Of a stretch of DNA of 64,000 nt, positions 11,742 to 23,676 are shown in pieces. The first letter of the stretch is position 1; each line of letters begins with the position of its first letter. The position numbers were made by a program, and so were the translations under genes. Source of the stretch: Chrysoperla carnea (lineage: Eukaryota > Arthropoda > Insecta > Neuroptera > Chrysopidae); assembly GCF_905475395.1 (NCBI RefSeq), contig NC_058337.1:86732368-86796367 (forward strand), read 5' to 3'. Under the pieces are notes generated by a model. It was not told the DNA's origin and did not search any database. It was given only the letters and a program-made list of their open reading frames with translations.

Positions 11742-14700
11742 ATGCCGGCCAATAATTTTAAATTTGTTCTTTGTTGTGTTTTATTAGTGAATTTTTGTGA
11801 ATGCATTCGCGAGTATACATCAAATAATAAAGGCGGTAAGTGGTATTTATATTAAAGAGTTCTAAATTGAGTCGAGAATAATGTACGCAGCATTTAGAAA
11901 AGAGTTGCTTGCAGAAGAAAAAGTGTGTGGAATGTAGGTACGATTTAATTGAAAAATGAAACCCAAATGGTTAAAAATTATAGAAACCGTGCAACTTAAT
12001 TGCTTTTTAATACCCGAAAATTACGACATCGAGTCAGTGACATCTTATCTATAGATAATTATAATTAAGAAGAACCGATTTTGATTTTTTTGTTTCGTTT
12101 GATAAGTAATTTAATGGAGAGTGTTCTTAGCTATGTTTCAAGTGCGTGTTTAGGGTGCCGTACCCGAAAAAACTAAAAAATTGGCGATATTCTTCAAGAT
12201 CGGTTCAATTTCTGAAAGGCTTTCAGGATAAAGGTTATTTAATTGAGAGTGTTCTTACATATGTTTAAAGTGGGAGTATAGGGTTCTGTACCCAAATTTT
12301 TTTTTCGGGGGTTTTAGACTTTGTAAATTTTACTTGCATTTTAAGAATAAATTATTTGATTTTCAGTGGCTGAAAACAATTTAGCTCCAGAATTTGCTAA
12401 GTATACATTAGTTAAACCAAAAATATATCACGCGCGAGAGAAACGTGAAATTTTCACCACCAAAGAAAATGTAAGTATTTTTGCAATATTATATATAACA
12501 CAATTTATTGAAATTTAATTTAATGAAAACTTACAAAAACTGGTCAAATGCGAAATGAGAGGGTTCCACCATGAACTGATATGGAAATGAGGTTCTACCA
12601 GTATTGGTTAATCAAATCTTGGTTTTCCTACGAAGCCTTGATTTATTTAACTTGAACACGGCTTCAGCAAGGCCTGGCAAACTAAGTGCAGGATTATATT
12701 CTTCGCAAAAAAATAGACAGCCAATGTCAGCTCTCCAAAAATTATAATTGAATCTGCAACAGATATGTACTATAAATAAGAGATAAACAAGAAAAAACAA
12801 TGCAACCCCTACTAACATTTTAGATTACATAAGTAACGATAATAATGGGAAATAAGGCTAATCCAGGAGGTAATCGAATCATTGAATCCATGTTGAATAA
12901 TGTAAAACCCTAGAATGGATTCCATAAAATGTAACTTACCTTCCAAAAGTAGATAAATATTTAAAAAATATAGAATTAGATTTTAGGACTTTCAAATTTC
13001 CAACTTCATATTGGACTTTAGTAACCTCGTAACTTATTATAGCAGTATTATTCTACAATTTTATACTTCGTAAAAATCTAAAGTTGGTTGGATATTTTAT
13101 AAAGTTTTGTTGAGACATTGGTCACATGGGACCAACATATTTTCTAATAGCTTTTGGGCCTTTGGTGAATATTTAACTTATGAGAAATGGACCAACATGG
13201 CCTAGAAACTATTTGCTGCACATACAATTTTTTAGATTTTTTCAAAGTGAGAAACGTCCCCGATGGCACCAACATATTTTTTATATGGTGGCCCACTAGA
13301 CCGCAATGTGAAATATATGTCTGGCGTTAGTAAGGCACATGTTCAAAAATATGTCTGGCAGCGAACGTGTTAATAGTAATATTTTCTTTACAGGATAGCA
13401 GTCATGTTCATGACTTAAAAATAACATTAGAAATAAATGGAAAAGAGCATTTATTAAATTTAAAATTAAATAGAGAATTAATACCAAAAGGCTATTTTCA
13501 CAGATATCAACATAAAGGAAAATCTGTCGTTAAAAAGCCTAAAATTAATGTAAGTATGCATAAAATAAATTTTAAAAACCCTTTAAAATTTAAACGAGTA
13601 TTTAAAAATAAATTTTACAGGACATAGAATTATGTCAATATCAAGGCTCGTTAAATGGCGTAGAACATTCATGGGCTGCCATATCTACATGTGATAATAA
13701 ACTATCTGGTGTAATATTTGATGGTAATGAATTACATTACTTAGAATCAACTAGAAAAAGTAATAGTAGTAAGAATGATTTGGAAAATTTTAATGATCAT
13801 TATTTATATAAACATTCGGATTTGTTCGAGAAGAAAAAATGTGGCTATGAAGGTTCGAACATTTCACCGTTGAATGCGTCCTCATCAGAAGCAATAATAA
13901 ATAATCTTGAATTTAATAGGATACTTAGGGTTTGTACAATTATTCTATATGAACTTTCTATTCCCATTTTTGAAGAAAACAATAAATGGAAATTATTGCA
14001 GTAATCGAGTTAGGAATAGAAAAGACAAAAAAATTGCTTTCCTCTACCGCTTAGGACATATATTATTTATCATAATGAATCTTTTATAGTATAAACGATC
14101 AAATCGAAACACAAGTTTAATACGTGGACCATATAATGTTAATGAAACGTCTAGATTTGTTGAGTTAGTTCTGGTTGTAGATCGGCTTGGGTATATACAT
14201 CAGGAATCCAATTTGCAAACTGTAACAAATCGATGCAAAAATATTGCGAATATTATTAACGCTGTATGTATAATCTGAATGTATTTGTTTATACTTTGAA
14301 TATCAAGAAAAAAATTTGATTTGTTTTAGTTGTATTCTCCTTTAAATATTTTTATTGCCCTTGTTGGAGTTGTGGTTTGGACGGAAACTAATGAAATTAA
14401 CATTTCTGAAAATGGTGATAAAACTTTAACAAACTTTTTACATTACCGTCGTCAACACTTGGCTATAGAACATCCTAACGATAATGCACAATTACTGGTG
14501 TAAGTAAATTTTATAAATTTTGAAAATATTTAAAAAAAAATATGCACATAGTAACCACTACAATCAAATGGTGGTCCCGGCGCACAGTGTTGATTCGGAA
14601 TGGTTGATTTAGAGATTTTAGGCTCTATATTTACCCGAGTCAAAAAGGTCAAACGGCTTGGAAAAATGGAATCAAAACACCGATTTTAATAATTTATTTT

Positions 14701-17700
14701 GTATATAAGGGCTTTTAGGTAGCTGAATCCAAATTTAATACCAATTTTAAGTTAATATTTAAGGGGGGTAGGGCCTAAAATAGCTAGAAATGGAAACGAA
14801 ATTAAAAAAGTGCTGAAAATGAATATCTGCGGGATTTTTGTTTTTCTTGTAATCCCGTTTCACTTAAAAACACATTCCAACCCCTTGAAGGCCCTTATAG
14901 TTATTTATAGGGGTTTATTGTGAGAAAAACTTAAACCTGATATTATATTTGGATTCAGCTAGCCATAAATATTATGTTTGTTAGAAATTAGAAATATTAC
15001 TTAAAGTGACCTAATAATTAAATGCATCCTAAACTATCAACTTGGAAAAAATAAAAGGGCTTTTTAAAAGAACATAGTTCAATTGTATCAACTGGTTCGA
15101 TATTTTAGTTCTGCATTAAGAAATTCTTTCAAAATTATAAATTCGAATCTATTGAACAATTCATTTTTTCGAAAATGCACTTTCAAAATGAGTCTTTGTC
15201 AGTTTTTCATATACAATCAAACCTGGGTAAGTGAGAACTGGATAAGTGAGAAAACTCTATAAGTGAGAGTAATAGCCAGGGCCCGTCATTTTAAGCTCCC
15301 AAAACCTCTATTAGCGAGAAACAAAAATCTCTGTAAGAGAGAGTCGTTTTTCCATATGGACCTCCGTAAGTGAGACTGCTACTTATCTATACCTCTATAA
15401 GCGACAGTCGAGCTTTATTTATTTATATTATTTAGGAGGGACTATAGCTACATATTTACTACATTCGTACTTGCTGTGAATTGTTATTGCTGCGTACCTC
15501 TATAAGAGAGAAACGCTACCCATGTACCTGCATTAGCGAGAAACTGGGGTTAGTGAGAAACCTCTATAAGCGAGAATGAGATTGTGCTCCCTTGAACTCT
15601 CGCTTATCCAGGTTTGACTGTATGTATGTACCTAATAATAGCTAGAAAAGTTTTCCAAAAGTTGAAATTATTGTTATTTTCATAGTTCGCTAAAACTGTA
15701 CTAATTGAATGGGTAAGTTGCAAAAGGTACATATTCCAAAATACATAGAAACAAAATTGATTTATCCACTAGATTACCGATGGCCACATGACTTGTATTT
15801 GCAGAAACGTTTAATAAATATACGAATAATTTCTCGATCGCGTTATCCGACAAATTATTTATGCCATTTATCCAGTCCGACGTTCGAAACATATAAGTAA
15901 ACATAGCATAACATGTCACTAAAAGATAGTCATCCATTTAATTATAAAGAATCTGCCGCTATCTCTATAATTGCCCCTCATTCGAATAATTTATTTTTAT
16001 TCAAATATTGATTCTCCCATTTAACACTAGTGCAAATGGTGAGCAAAATAATAAAATATTTATGTTTCAGATCTTAAAATTGCTTTAATTTTTTGTATTT
16101 TTTTAAAATATCTTAGTGGGACGAAATTTGAAGGTTCAGTTGTTGGCAAATCATTAAAAGGTTCTATTTGTACATCTGAGTTTTCTGGTGGAGTTTCTAC
16201 GGATGATTCGTTCACTGCAGGGCTAGTAGCCTCAACAGTAGCTCATCAAATGGGACATAATTTTGGTAAGCTCTAATAGATGGTAAATTATCAGAGGTGA
16301 GAGCGCGCTATCATTTCTTGATCAGTAGGAATATCAGGTATAAGTTGATCAGCACTTTAATGCCTATTTAAGGGACCGTACTTTGTGTATGTTTTTTCGT
16401 TCGCGATCGAAAATGCGACATGCTAACTCGACCTTATAAAAGGCATTGCCAACCCATAGATCAATGAATGAACGGAATCCATAAATAAAAGCCATAAATA
16501 AAATCACATACCCATGCTAATTCGACTTTATTAAAGCCATGGCCAACCCGTGGATCAGTGAATAAACGCAATCACAGAGTTAACCAAAAATAAAAATAAA
16601 AAAACCCGCACACCCATGCTAACTCGACCCCATTAAAGGCATTTCCAATCCGTGGATCAGCAAGCGATTTTGTATCGAGGTGTTTTTAACAGAGTGGTAA
16701 TGGCCGAGTTGTTTTGATCAGAATCTCCACTTTTAACGAATGATTTTCAGTCATAACTACTATTGACCACCTGTGCAGTCAAAAGTACTTTTACCTGTTT
16801 TTTCCAGTTAAAAAGTGCTTTTGAGAGCTAAGAGTTTTGCTGTGACATTTACACTGTTATATAAAAAGTAAATTTAAGGGTTGAAGTCTATTACTTAGCA
16901 CTCCGCAGATTACAAAATCTAAAATTGAACCTAAAGAATTTTCAGGTTTACAAATTTTCTAATACTTAGAATTTGATTACATTTAACAGGTATGGAACAT
17001 GATTCAAACGATTGTGAATGTCCCGATGATCGGTGTATTATGTCACCATCCTTTTCATCCGAATCACCTAGACACTGGTCATCATGTAGTTTAAAAGCTC
17101 TAGCAAACACATTCGAACATGGCATGGATTATTGTTTACGCAATAAGCCAAAACATTTATTCGATAGTCCTGTATGTGGAAACGGATTTGTTGAACCTGG
17201 TGAAGAATGTGATTGCGGAATTGTCGATAATTGTAAAAATCCATGTTGTAATGCTGCCACGTGCATGTTGCAATCAAATGCTAGTTGTGCTACCGGAGAA
17301 TGTTGTGATTTATTGACATGTCGGCCAAAAATTGCTGGAATATTATGTCGATCGGCTGATCAAGAATGTGATCTACCAGAGTATTGCACGGGCCATTCAG
17401 AATATTGCCCGAATGATGTATATAAAATGGATTCAGAAATCTGTAGTGAAGGTCAGGCATTCTGTTATCAAGGATCGTGTCGAACACGTAATGATCAATG
17501 CAAAGTTTTATGGGGTCCATCAGCTTCATCGCGAGTTGAGTGTTATAAATTAAACACTAGAGGAACTCGATATGGAAATTGTGGATACAATCAACTGAAT
17601 TCGACGTATACTAAGTGCGCACTTGAGTAAGTTAATTTTTAATAGAGTAGTGTTATTATAAACCAATTCTAGACCTAATTCCGAATCCATCGAGCTATCA

Positions 17701-18374
17701 CAATATTTTTGCGGACATTATCTCTATCACCAATTTGTCCAAAACCATTTTATGGACAAAGGACGTAAAATTACCTCTTCCAATCAACATAATATCCCGA
17801 CGATTGATGTTATTTTTATGTTCAATTTCAATTTAAAGATTTTATTAAAAAATAAAAAATAAATAATAAAAAATAAAAATATTACTTATTAAGAATCAAT
17901 TTTTTAGGGATTCTTTTTGTGGACTTCTCCATTGTGACCATTCAAATGATAAATTGGAATTTGGTTTGGAAAATGCTTCAATTTTATCACATGCATATAT
18001 CAATACGAATGGCTCAATTATAAAATGTAATACCGCCATGGTGGATTTAGGTTTAAATGATATTGATCCTGGTTTAACACCAAATGGTGCAATGTGTGGC
18101 AGAGAAAAAGTAAGAAATTATAGGTCCACTCTATCTTTCAACTGTACATAATTTTTTTTTTTTGAAACAGATGTGTATCAATCAAAAATGTGTGACAATC
18201 GAAAACTTACGAAAAAGTGTTAACTGTTCGAATAATTGTAATGGTAACGGCTATTGTAATAACAAAGGACATTGCCATTGTAAAGATAATTTTGCCCCAC
18301 CAAACTGTGAATATGCTGGTACTGGTGGCTCTGTGGATAGTGGACCAACTAGACACATAGATGGTATCAACTAA
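11742..18374 (+). CDS. ADAM-family protein, catalytic Glu replaced (probable pseudo-protease), apparently secreted
   Basis: Ten exons join in frame to 732 codons plus stop: 11742-11835, 12367-12470, 13394-13549, 13621-13929, 14090-14263, 14330-14499, 16117-16265, 16990-17626, 17908-18109 and 18171-18374. The start ATG opens a signal peptide (residues ~1-23, core FKFVLCCVLLVNF). Next come the prodomain with cysteine-switch-like KKKCGYEG (Cys192), a furin-type RYKR at 221-224 across an exon junction, and a reprolysin domain from RFVELVLVVD. The zinc motif HQMGHNFGMEHD (379-390) has the three His but Gln380 in place of the catalytic Glu. The Met-turn is CIMSPS (401-406). A disintegrin domain (from ~446, loop ADQECDLPEYC), a Cys-rich domain and an EGF-like module in the last exon follow. 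Family members cleave or bind cell-surface proteins; with Gln380 this one should bind zinc but not hydrolyse, so adhesion or decoy roles are inferred. The donor at 13930 is GTTTGT, weaker than the others. Confidence 0.9.
12060..12350 (+). repeat. Dispersed repeat family C (two half-units)
   Basis: Contains TTAATGGAGAGTGTTCTTAG then ATGTTTCAAGTGCGTGTTT and GTACCCGAAAA. The same theme repeats about 120 bp later (GAGAGTGTTCTTACATATG, GGGTTCTGTACCC). Related copies are at 60250-60410 and, reversed, near 39010-39160 and 40720-40820. It lies in the first ADAM intron. Confidence 0.55.
14718..14960. repeat. Possible MITE in ADAM intron
   Basis: AGCTGAATCCAAAT at 14721 is mirrored by ATTTGGATTCAGCT at 14947-14960, with AGGT / AGCC outside. 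The interior is not obviously paired. It is one 14-bp inverted repeat, so the element call is weak. Confidence 0.3.
15214..15620. mobile_element. Pogo/Tigger-like Tc1-mariner MITE
   Basis: The ends CAATCAAACCTGG and CCAGGTTTGACTG are inverted repeats flanked by TA on both sides (15212-15213 and 15621-15622), the Tc1/mariner target. The interior holds many imperfect repeats of CTCTATAAGYGAGA in direct orientation. It has no transposase frame and lies in the 1.6-kb ADAM intron 14500-16116. Confidence 0.7.
16419..16660 (+). repeat. Minisatellite-like triplication in ADAM intron
   Basis: Three imperfect units begin CATGCTAACTCGAC at 16419, 16513 and 16615 (spacing 94 and 102). Each continues through a TAAAGGCATTGCCAAC-like block and a CCGTGGATCAG-like block. 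The units are separated by A-rich spacers. It sits between the exon ending 16265 and the one starting 16990. Confidence 0.7.
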
Positions 18375-19960
18375 ATCTTTTATCTTACAGCCTACTCTTT
18401 TTATTTTACGTAGCCTACTCTTTTTTCAAGATATTAAGGGTGATATGTTAAGCGACTCTTACCTCAAAAACTTAAGCACTAGGCGAAAAAACTCGCAAGA
18501 ATTCTTTGTTGCTTAAAATTAGTCAATAAACCCACTATCATTTATTTATTTAACAATTAAAAAAGTTTTTAATGTTTCAGCGAATTTCTTATAGAAAACT
18601 ACTAAAAAATTATTTAAAAAAAAAAAAACTATATTTATGTAATCTTTGTGCTTGTTTAATAATTGCATTTTCCTGCGAGAGTTTTTATTATCACAGCTTT
18701 AATGAAATTTAAATGAAATTAATCTACCCATTTACCCACAATTTATTAAGCTATTTGATTGTGACCAGTAATTAGTAAAATTTCCAAAACAAATAATAAT
18801 AATAATTTTATTTGATTTACCCATTTTGGGTCTTTCAAAAGAAATGAAATTGTAGTGTTTAAAATAGTTTTGAGCTTACTCTCATAGATGTCACTACAAA
18901 ACCATATTTTGTATAATATGTGTGTGTATATAACAATACATAGGACATGGTATAATAGCGGTAAAAACAAGGTTTTAAGCAAAATCCAAGAATGTCACAT
19001 TTTTTAAGTCACTTTTGTTGGTCAAAAATATTAAATGTGTTTTATAGTGGCACATATAATAAAAAGTCACTAGAATTTTGTAAAACGTAAATTTGAAAAT
19101 CTTGAGGGTGACTGGGTGTTTTATAAATTTCGGTATGAGGCTATTATAGTTATATCAAACAAAATTAATTATGTGATGGAAAAATATATGAAGATACTCT
19201 TTTTAAAGCAAAGTCAAATTAAGACTGTCTATGACATATATAAGGTTTATTATTATAAACTATGTGCTTTAAATTTTACCTTCTGTGTCCTAATACATTC
19301 CGTTTATTTACATCCTCTAGCTTTTTATATTTTTATTGGTACTATTTTCTCTCAAACCAAAAAGAAGTTAAATTCTTAAAACCTTAACATTGGTGAAACT
19401 CTTACAATCCTTATTTGAGTATTGAACTAGTGATTATTCTAAAAGGCAATATATATTATTGAAATATATAATATTCAAAAATCTTTTTGTGGAGGGGGTT
19501 TTAATTCTACACCAACCGAAAATCAACAATGTTTTACAAATATTCCTATTCAGTTGACAAAAGTAAAATAGTCACTTTTTCCATATCAATGAAGATGACA
19601 AATAATAAAAAGAACAATTATAATAAAAGGAATGAAAACTTATAAAAAATATAATAATTTACATCTGATTTTCTTTTCTTAACTATATTAAAAAAGTAAT
19701 AAAAACCAAGAATTTTTTCAAATTAATATTTTTGGTATTCATTGCAAATTGCATTTGGCTATCCTTGGTTTTTGTTTACACCCTATATGCTTGAAGTAGG
19801 TAATAACATGTTATGTTAACATCCAAGTTTACAAGATTCCATTATACGGATTATAAGCATACAACAACGTAAAATGAGTACCATAACCGTTGAATTATAC
19901 ACATTATACATTCATAATAAAATACAATTATAAATAAATATCCCTCTCAGTTTAATGTAC
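18375..19960. other. ADAM 3' flank; candidate poly(A) signal, no further exon seen
   Basis: AATAAA at 18525-18530 is about 150 bases after the stop and is the nearest candidate cleavage signal. I looked for a transmembrane or cytoplasmic-tail exon before the duplicate first exon at 20057 and saw none on the + strand. Open stretches at 18746-18982 (-) and 19116-19379 (+) look like AT-rich chance frames. Confidence 0.45.
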
Positions 19961-20056
19961 GACCAAAGATAAAGATAAACTTTCAATGTTTTTAAACAGT
20001 GTCGAAGAGTGATTCACATTAACAATGGGAGTTATTGTGTGAATTTGTTGTTAAAA

Positions 20057-20150
20057 ATGGCGTTCAATAATTTACAGTTTGTTGTTTGTTATGTTTTATT
20101 AGTGAATTTTAGTGTTTGTGTTCAGGATTATGTATCGTTTAATAAAATTG
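20057..20150 (+). CDS. Duplicated first exon of a second ADAM-like gene (rest not in window)
   Basis: ATG at 20057 opens 31 codons plus one base before the donor GTAAAT at 20151: exactly 94 bases and phase 1, the same as the ADAM first exon at 11742-11835. The peptides align along their length, with NN at 4-5, FVVCYVLLVNF against FVLCCVLLVNF, then a Cys and a similar polar tail. The leader upstream shares a 20-base block with the first copy. An ATG at 20009 is in frame, but the copy-1 alignment favours 20057. I found no match to ADAM exon 2 or later exons downstream, so this is either an exon-1 fragment or a gene with a very long first intron. Inferred product: signal peptide of an ADAM paralogue. 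Confidence 0.7.
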
Positions 20151-22515
20151 GTAAATTTAATTCGTATTTATTTAAATCGACAAAAATTTTGTAACCTTTA
20201 AATAATAAAATAAAATATTTACATGCACTAATTTAAAACATTGTATTTTCTTCCAGTTAATTTTCATACATTGTAATTAATTAATTAATTTTATTTAAAA
20301 AAAAAACATTAAAACCCACTGCAAAAATTTATTGTTTGTGATGATATCATATTAGTGCATAAATTAATTTTTTCCTAGAATAAAGACAAATGCATTTTAA
20401 AGGTTATTCAAACAATTTAGTGTGTTTTTTTGAAAAAATGTATAAAAATTTTTTTAAAAACATGATAAATATTTACACATATGCTGCATATTAAACTACA
20501 ATGCACATATAGGTTGTGTCCCTTCGAATTATAAGTTAAACTTAACGATATATCGTTCATATGTATACTATTTTTAAATAAAATATTAGGTACTTGTATT
20601 TTAAATCATTAGACGTAAAGGGATGACCAATATCGGTCTTAATTTCGATACAAACATTATACCTGCATTATTGAGAGTCTCGTCTGTTTATTACATAAGT
20701 GTATTTTTAGGAATATTTTTTTTTGAATGATAAACAAGATCATTGCTCCCAATTATTTCCTGTTACATTATACGGAAATGATAAATATTTTAGAATCTTT
20801 TCGTAGGCTTCACTTCAAATTATTATTTTTTTAACACGAATTTTTAATTCAATTTTATAAATTAGCCATTATAATTTTAAATAATTAGTTTCTAGACTTG
20901 TTAAAGAATTTATTGCTATTTTTTTAGGGTTCCGCATTCAAAAACTTTGAACTTTTAATACTACTGAGTGTGCAATTACTTTGTGAAGTAGTTGTTTTAA
21001 ATTAGCACACAGATATGTGACATATTCTTGTTAAAAATTTATTATGTATAATAAATGACCGGTAGAACCTTATGAAAGAGTGTCAAAATTGCTCTATTTA
21101 TTACATAGATATTTTAATATTCATTAGCTAATCATTTATTCATTTTAAACAGACAATTCTGTTTTTTTAACTAAAACACGACAATTTCGCTCCTACCCAA
21201 GTTTATTCATTCCATCGTTTTCATTTGTTAATTTTTAAAATAAAAGAGGATACCGCTTTTCAATTCATAGAATTTATAGGCTCACATGTAATTTTAACTC
21301 TGGAGTCTGGAAAAGCGAGTTTAACTCTAGCGAGTCTGGAAAAATTGTAAATTTAACTAATTTATTAGGTATTATTATTTATTAAGGCTATTGGCGTAAT
21401 TCATATGACTAGCTTACGATTATATTATTTAAAACTAGCTTAACTCGACCGTTTCGCTAGACTTTTCACTTATCCCCCATGCATAACACTCAGAATATAT
21501 GTTACTTTTTATTATGGGATCAAATTATTTTTCTTTTAAAATCGAAATCTTTCAGCGAAGCGGGCGGGTAACTGCCAGAGTGTGATGTTATATAGCCTAC
21601 AGCCTTCCTCGATAAATGAACTATTCAAGACTAAACGAATTTTTCGATTTGAACCTGTTCCTGAGATTACGTTCAACTATCCAAACACAAAACTCTTCAA
21701 CTTTATTAACAAAAAAAAAGGAACTTTTTTCGTTAATTAACGAACTCTGATGTCGAACAACTATTTGTAGATAAACTAGAGAAGGTTAAAAAATAGTAGT
21801 GAAATACTCGTGGTTTTTTGTCAAGGCCCACAAAGATTAAGAAAGCTATTTGTTGATTTACAACGGGCCCCGCGCTGGCTTAATCCGCTAATGACTGTAT
21901 ATATGTCGAACATTTTTAACATTTATACATGTTTTCCGAAACTGTCATAAAAAATAACTTTATATCATCTAAAATAACGTGAACTCAAAATATTTTATTC
22001 AGATAAAAGGGCGGAAAATTTAAACTTTTAAATTATTAAGCACTCTTTAACATAAATCAATCGTTAAGCTTTTGGAAAACCTTCTCTTTTAAGTACCTAC
22101 TACTGTTTTAATAATAATTCATTAAACAAGTCGAATATGTACATTGGTTTTAGTGGCGCCGACATTTTTTGGCATCATTTGGTGATCTTGTAAATGATAC
22201 AAAATATATTATGCTGATGATATAAACAGGGTGGCGCCAATTTTTTATTAGACACACTCAAATTATGATACAAAATTAATGTAGTATCCAAATTGTTTTT
22301 GAAATACAGTGTGTCGCACGGTAGGAATTAACAAGGGTACGAAAAAATTTAGATTACGAAAAAAAAAATTATTCTTTATAAAAATCGACATTTACTTTTC
22401 GAGACTGTAGAATTACCATATACTAACCTTTGATCAGTCTACAGAATGTCCGAGTGTCGTGTAATAAACAAGAAATGAAAATCATCACACAAAGTACCCC
22501 GCTCGATTAGATAGG
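20151..22515. other. AT-rich non-coding; nothing recognised
   Basis: No exon, RNA or repeat that I can support. If the second ADAM copy is a full gene, this is its first intron. Confidence 0.4.
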
Positions 22516-22896
22516 AAAATGGCTTTCTGTGTAACTTTTTTAAACCGTCCCCTAAATTTCCTTTGGATCGTTCACATCAAAAGCTCTCACGACCATAAAA
22601 TTTATTACCCGGCCACGGATAGTTTTCGAGCTACGGGCTATCAAGACTCACAAATTAGATTAAAGTTATATAATATATGACTACCATCTTAATAATGATA
22701 CATCGTATAACATACAAACACACACATACGACATACGGTAGTCATATACTATAACTATAATATATATGTAGCCTTGAATGCTCATAGCTCGAAAAATGCT
22801 CGTAAATAATTTTTGTCGCGGTGAGAGCTTTTGATCAGAACGATCCGAAGAACATTTTGGGAGCGGTTTGAAAAAGTTTCACAGAAAGCCATTTTT
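22516..22896. mobile_element. Foldback MITE
   Basis: Left arm AAAATGGCTTTCTGTG, then TTTAAACCG, GGATCGTTC, ATCAAAAGCTCTCAC and TTTTCGAGCTA is mirrored in order on the right. There GAGAGCTTTTGATCAGAACG, CGGTTTGAAAAA and CACAGAAAGCCATTTT are read on the opposite strand. Arms are about 150 bp and diverged. The centre is an AT- and CA-rich spacer. Confidence 0.7.
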
Positions 22897-22899
22897 ATA

Positions 22900-23350
22900 T
22901 ATACCATATAAGATATGCTATATATCAAGGTATACTAAGTTTAGTCCCAAGTTTGTAACGCTTAAAAATATTGATGCTACCAACAAAATTTTGGTATAGT
23001 TGTTCATAAAATTCATTTCCGGTTGCCCGTTTGAATGTCTCTTCATCCGCCTGCCTGAAAGTCTGTGAACACGATAATTCAAAAATGAAAAGAGATATCA
23101 AGCTGAAATTTTTATAGCGTGCTTAGGATGTAAAAAGTGAGGCTAATTTCTTAAATGAGCAACATAGGTCAATTGGGTCTTAGATCCCTAGGACCCATCT
23201 TATAAACCGTTAGAGATAGAACAAAAGTATAATTGTAAAAAATGTTCCTTACAAACAAACAACTTTTGTTTGAAACATTTTTTCGTAAACATCACCCGTG
23301 AGGATGTAAATAAGGCGCAAGTTATATAGTAAATATTATATGGGAAGATC
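22900..23350 (+). repeat. Dispersed repeat family A, copy 3
   Basis: Contains CTAAGTTTAGTCCCAAGTTT, AAAAGAGATATCAAGCTGAA, CTAGGACCCATCTTATAAAC and AAACATTTTTTCGTAAACAT. It ends earlier than copy 1 and has lost the terminal CATGGTATTTCAAC part. Confidence 0.7.
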
Positions 23351-23676
23351 AAAATTTTAAATTAAGCAATTGTTTTCTTTTTTTATTTATTTTTTAATAC
23401 ATATTTTGGTTTAGAAGACCGAGTTTTCTTTCATAATCGGTCCATTAGTTTAATCATACTTAAAAAATTTTTAGGTATATAAACCATTTTTGTTTATAAA
23501 CCAAACCATTTGATGCATAGCTTGCTTTAAAAATTAAAACTTAACACAAATAAAATAATTTATGTTATTATTATTGAAATATTTTTTTTTGGGTAAGTAA
23601 ATGATTTTCTAGGATACAATATATTTTTGTGTATTTCTTTATATAAAAATTTTTTAATATTATTGAACAAAATAAC

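Noticed and set aside
18746..18982. Minus-strand hydrophobic frame after the ADAM gene, considered as a membrane segment
   Set aside because: It is on the opposite strand to the ADAM gene, so it cannot be its transmembrane exon.
19116..19379. 87-residue + strand frame with hydrophobic C-terminus, considered as an ADAM tail exon
   Set aside because: No acceptor in the needed phase leads into it convincingly, and the composition is Lys/Tyr/Ile-rich chance sequence.
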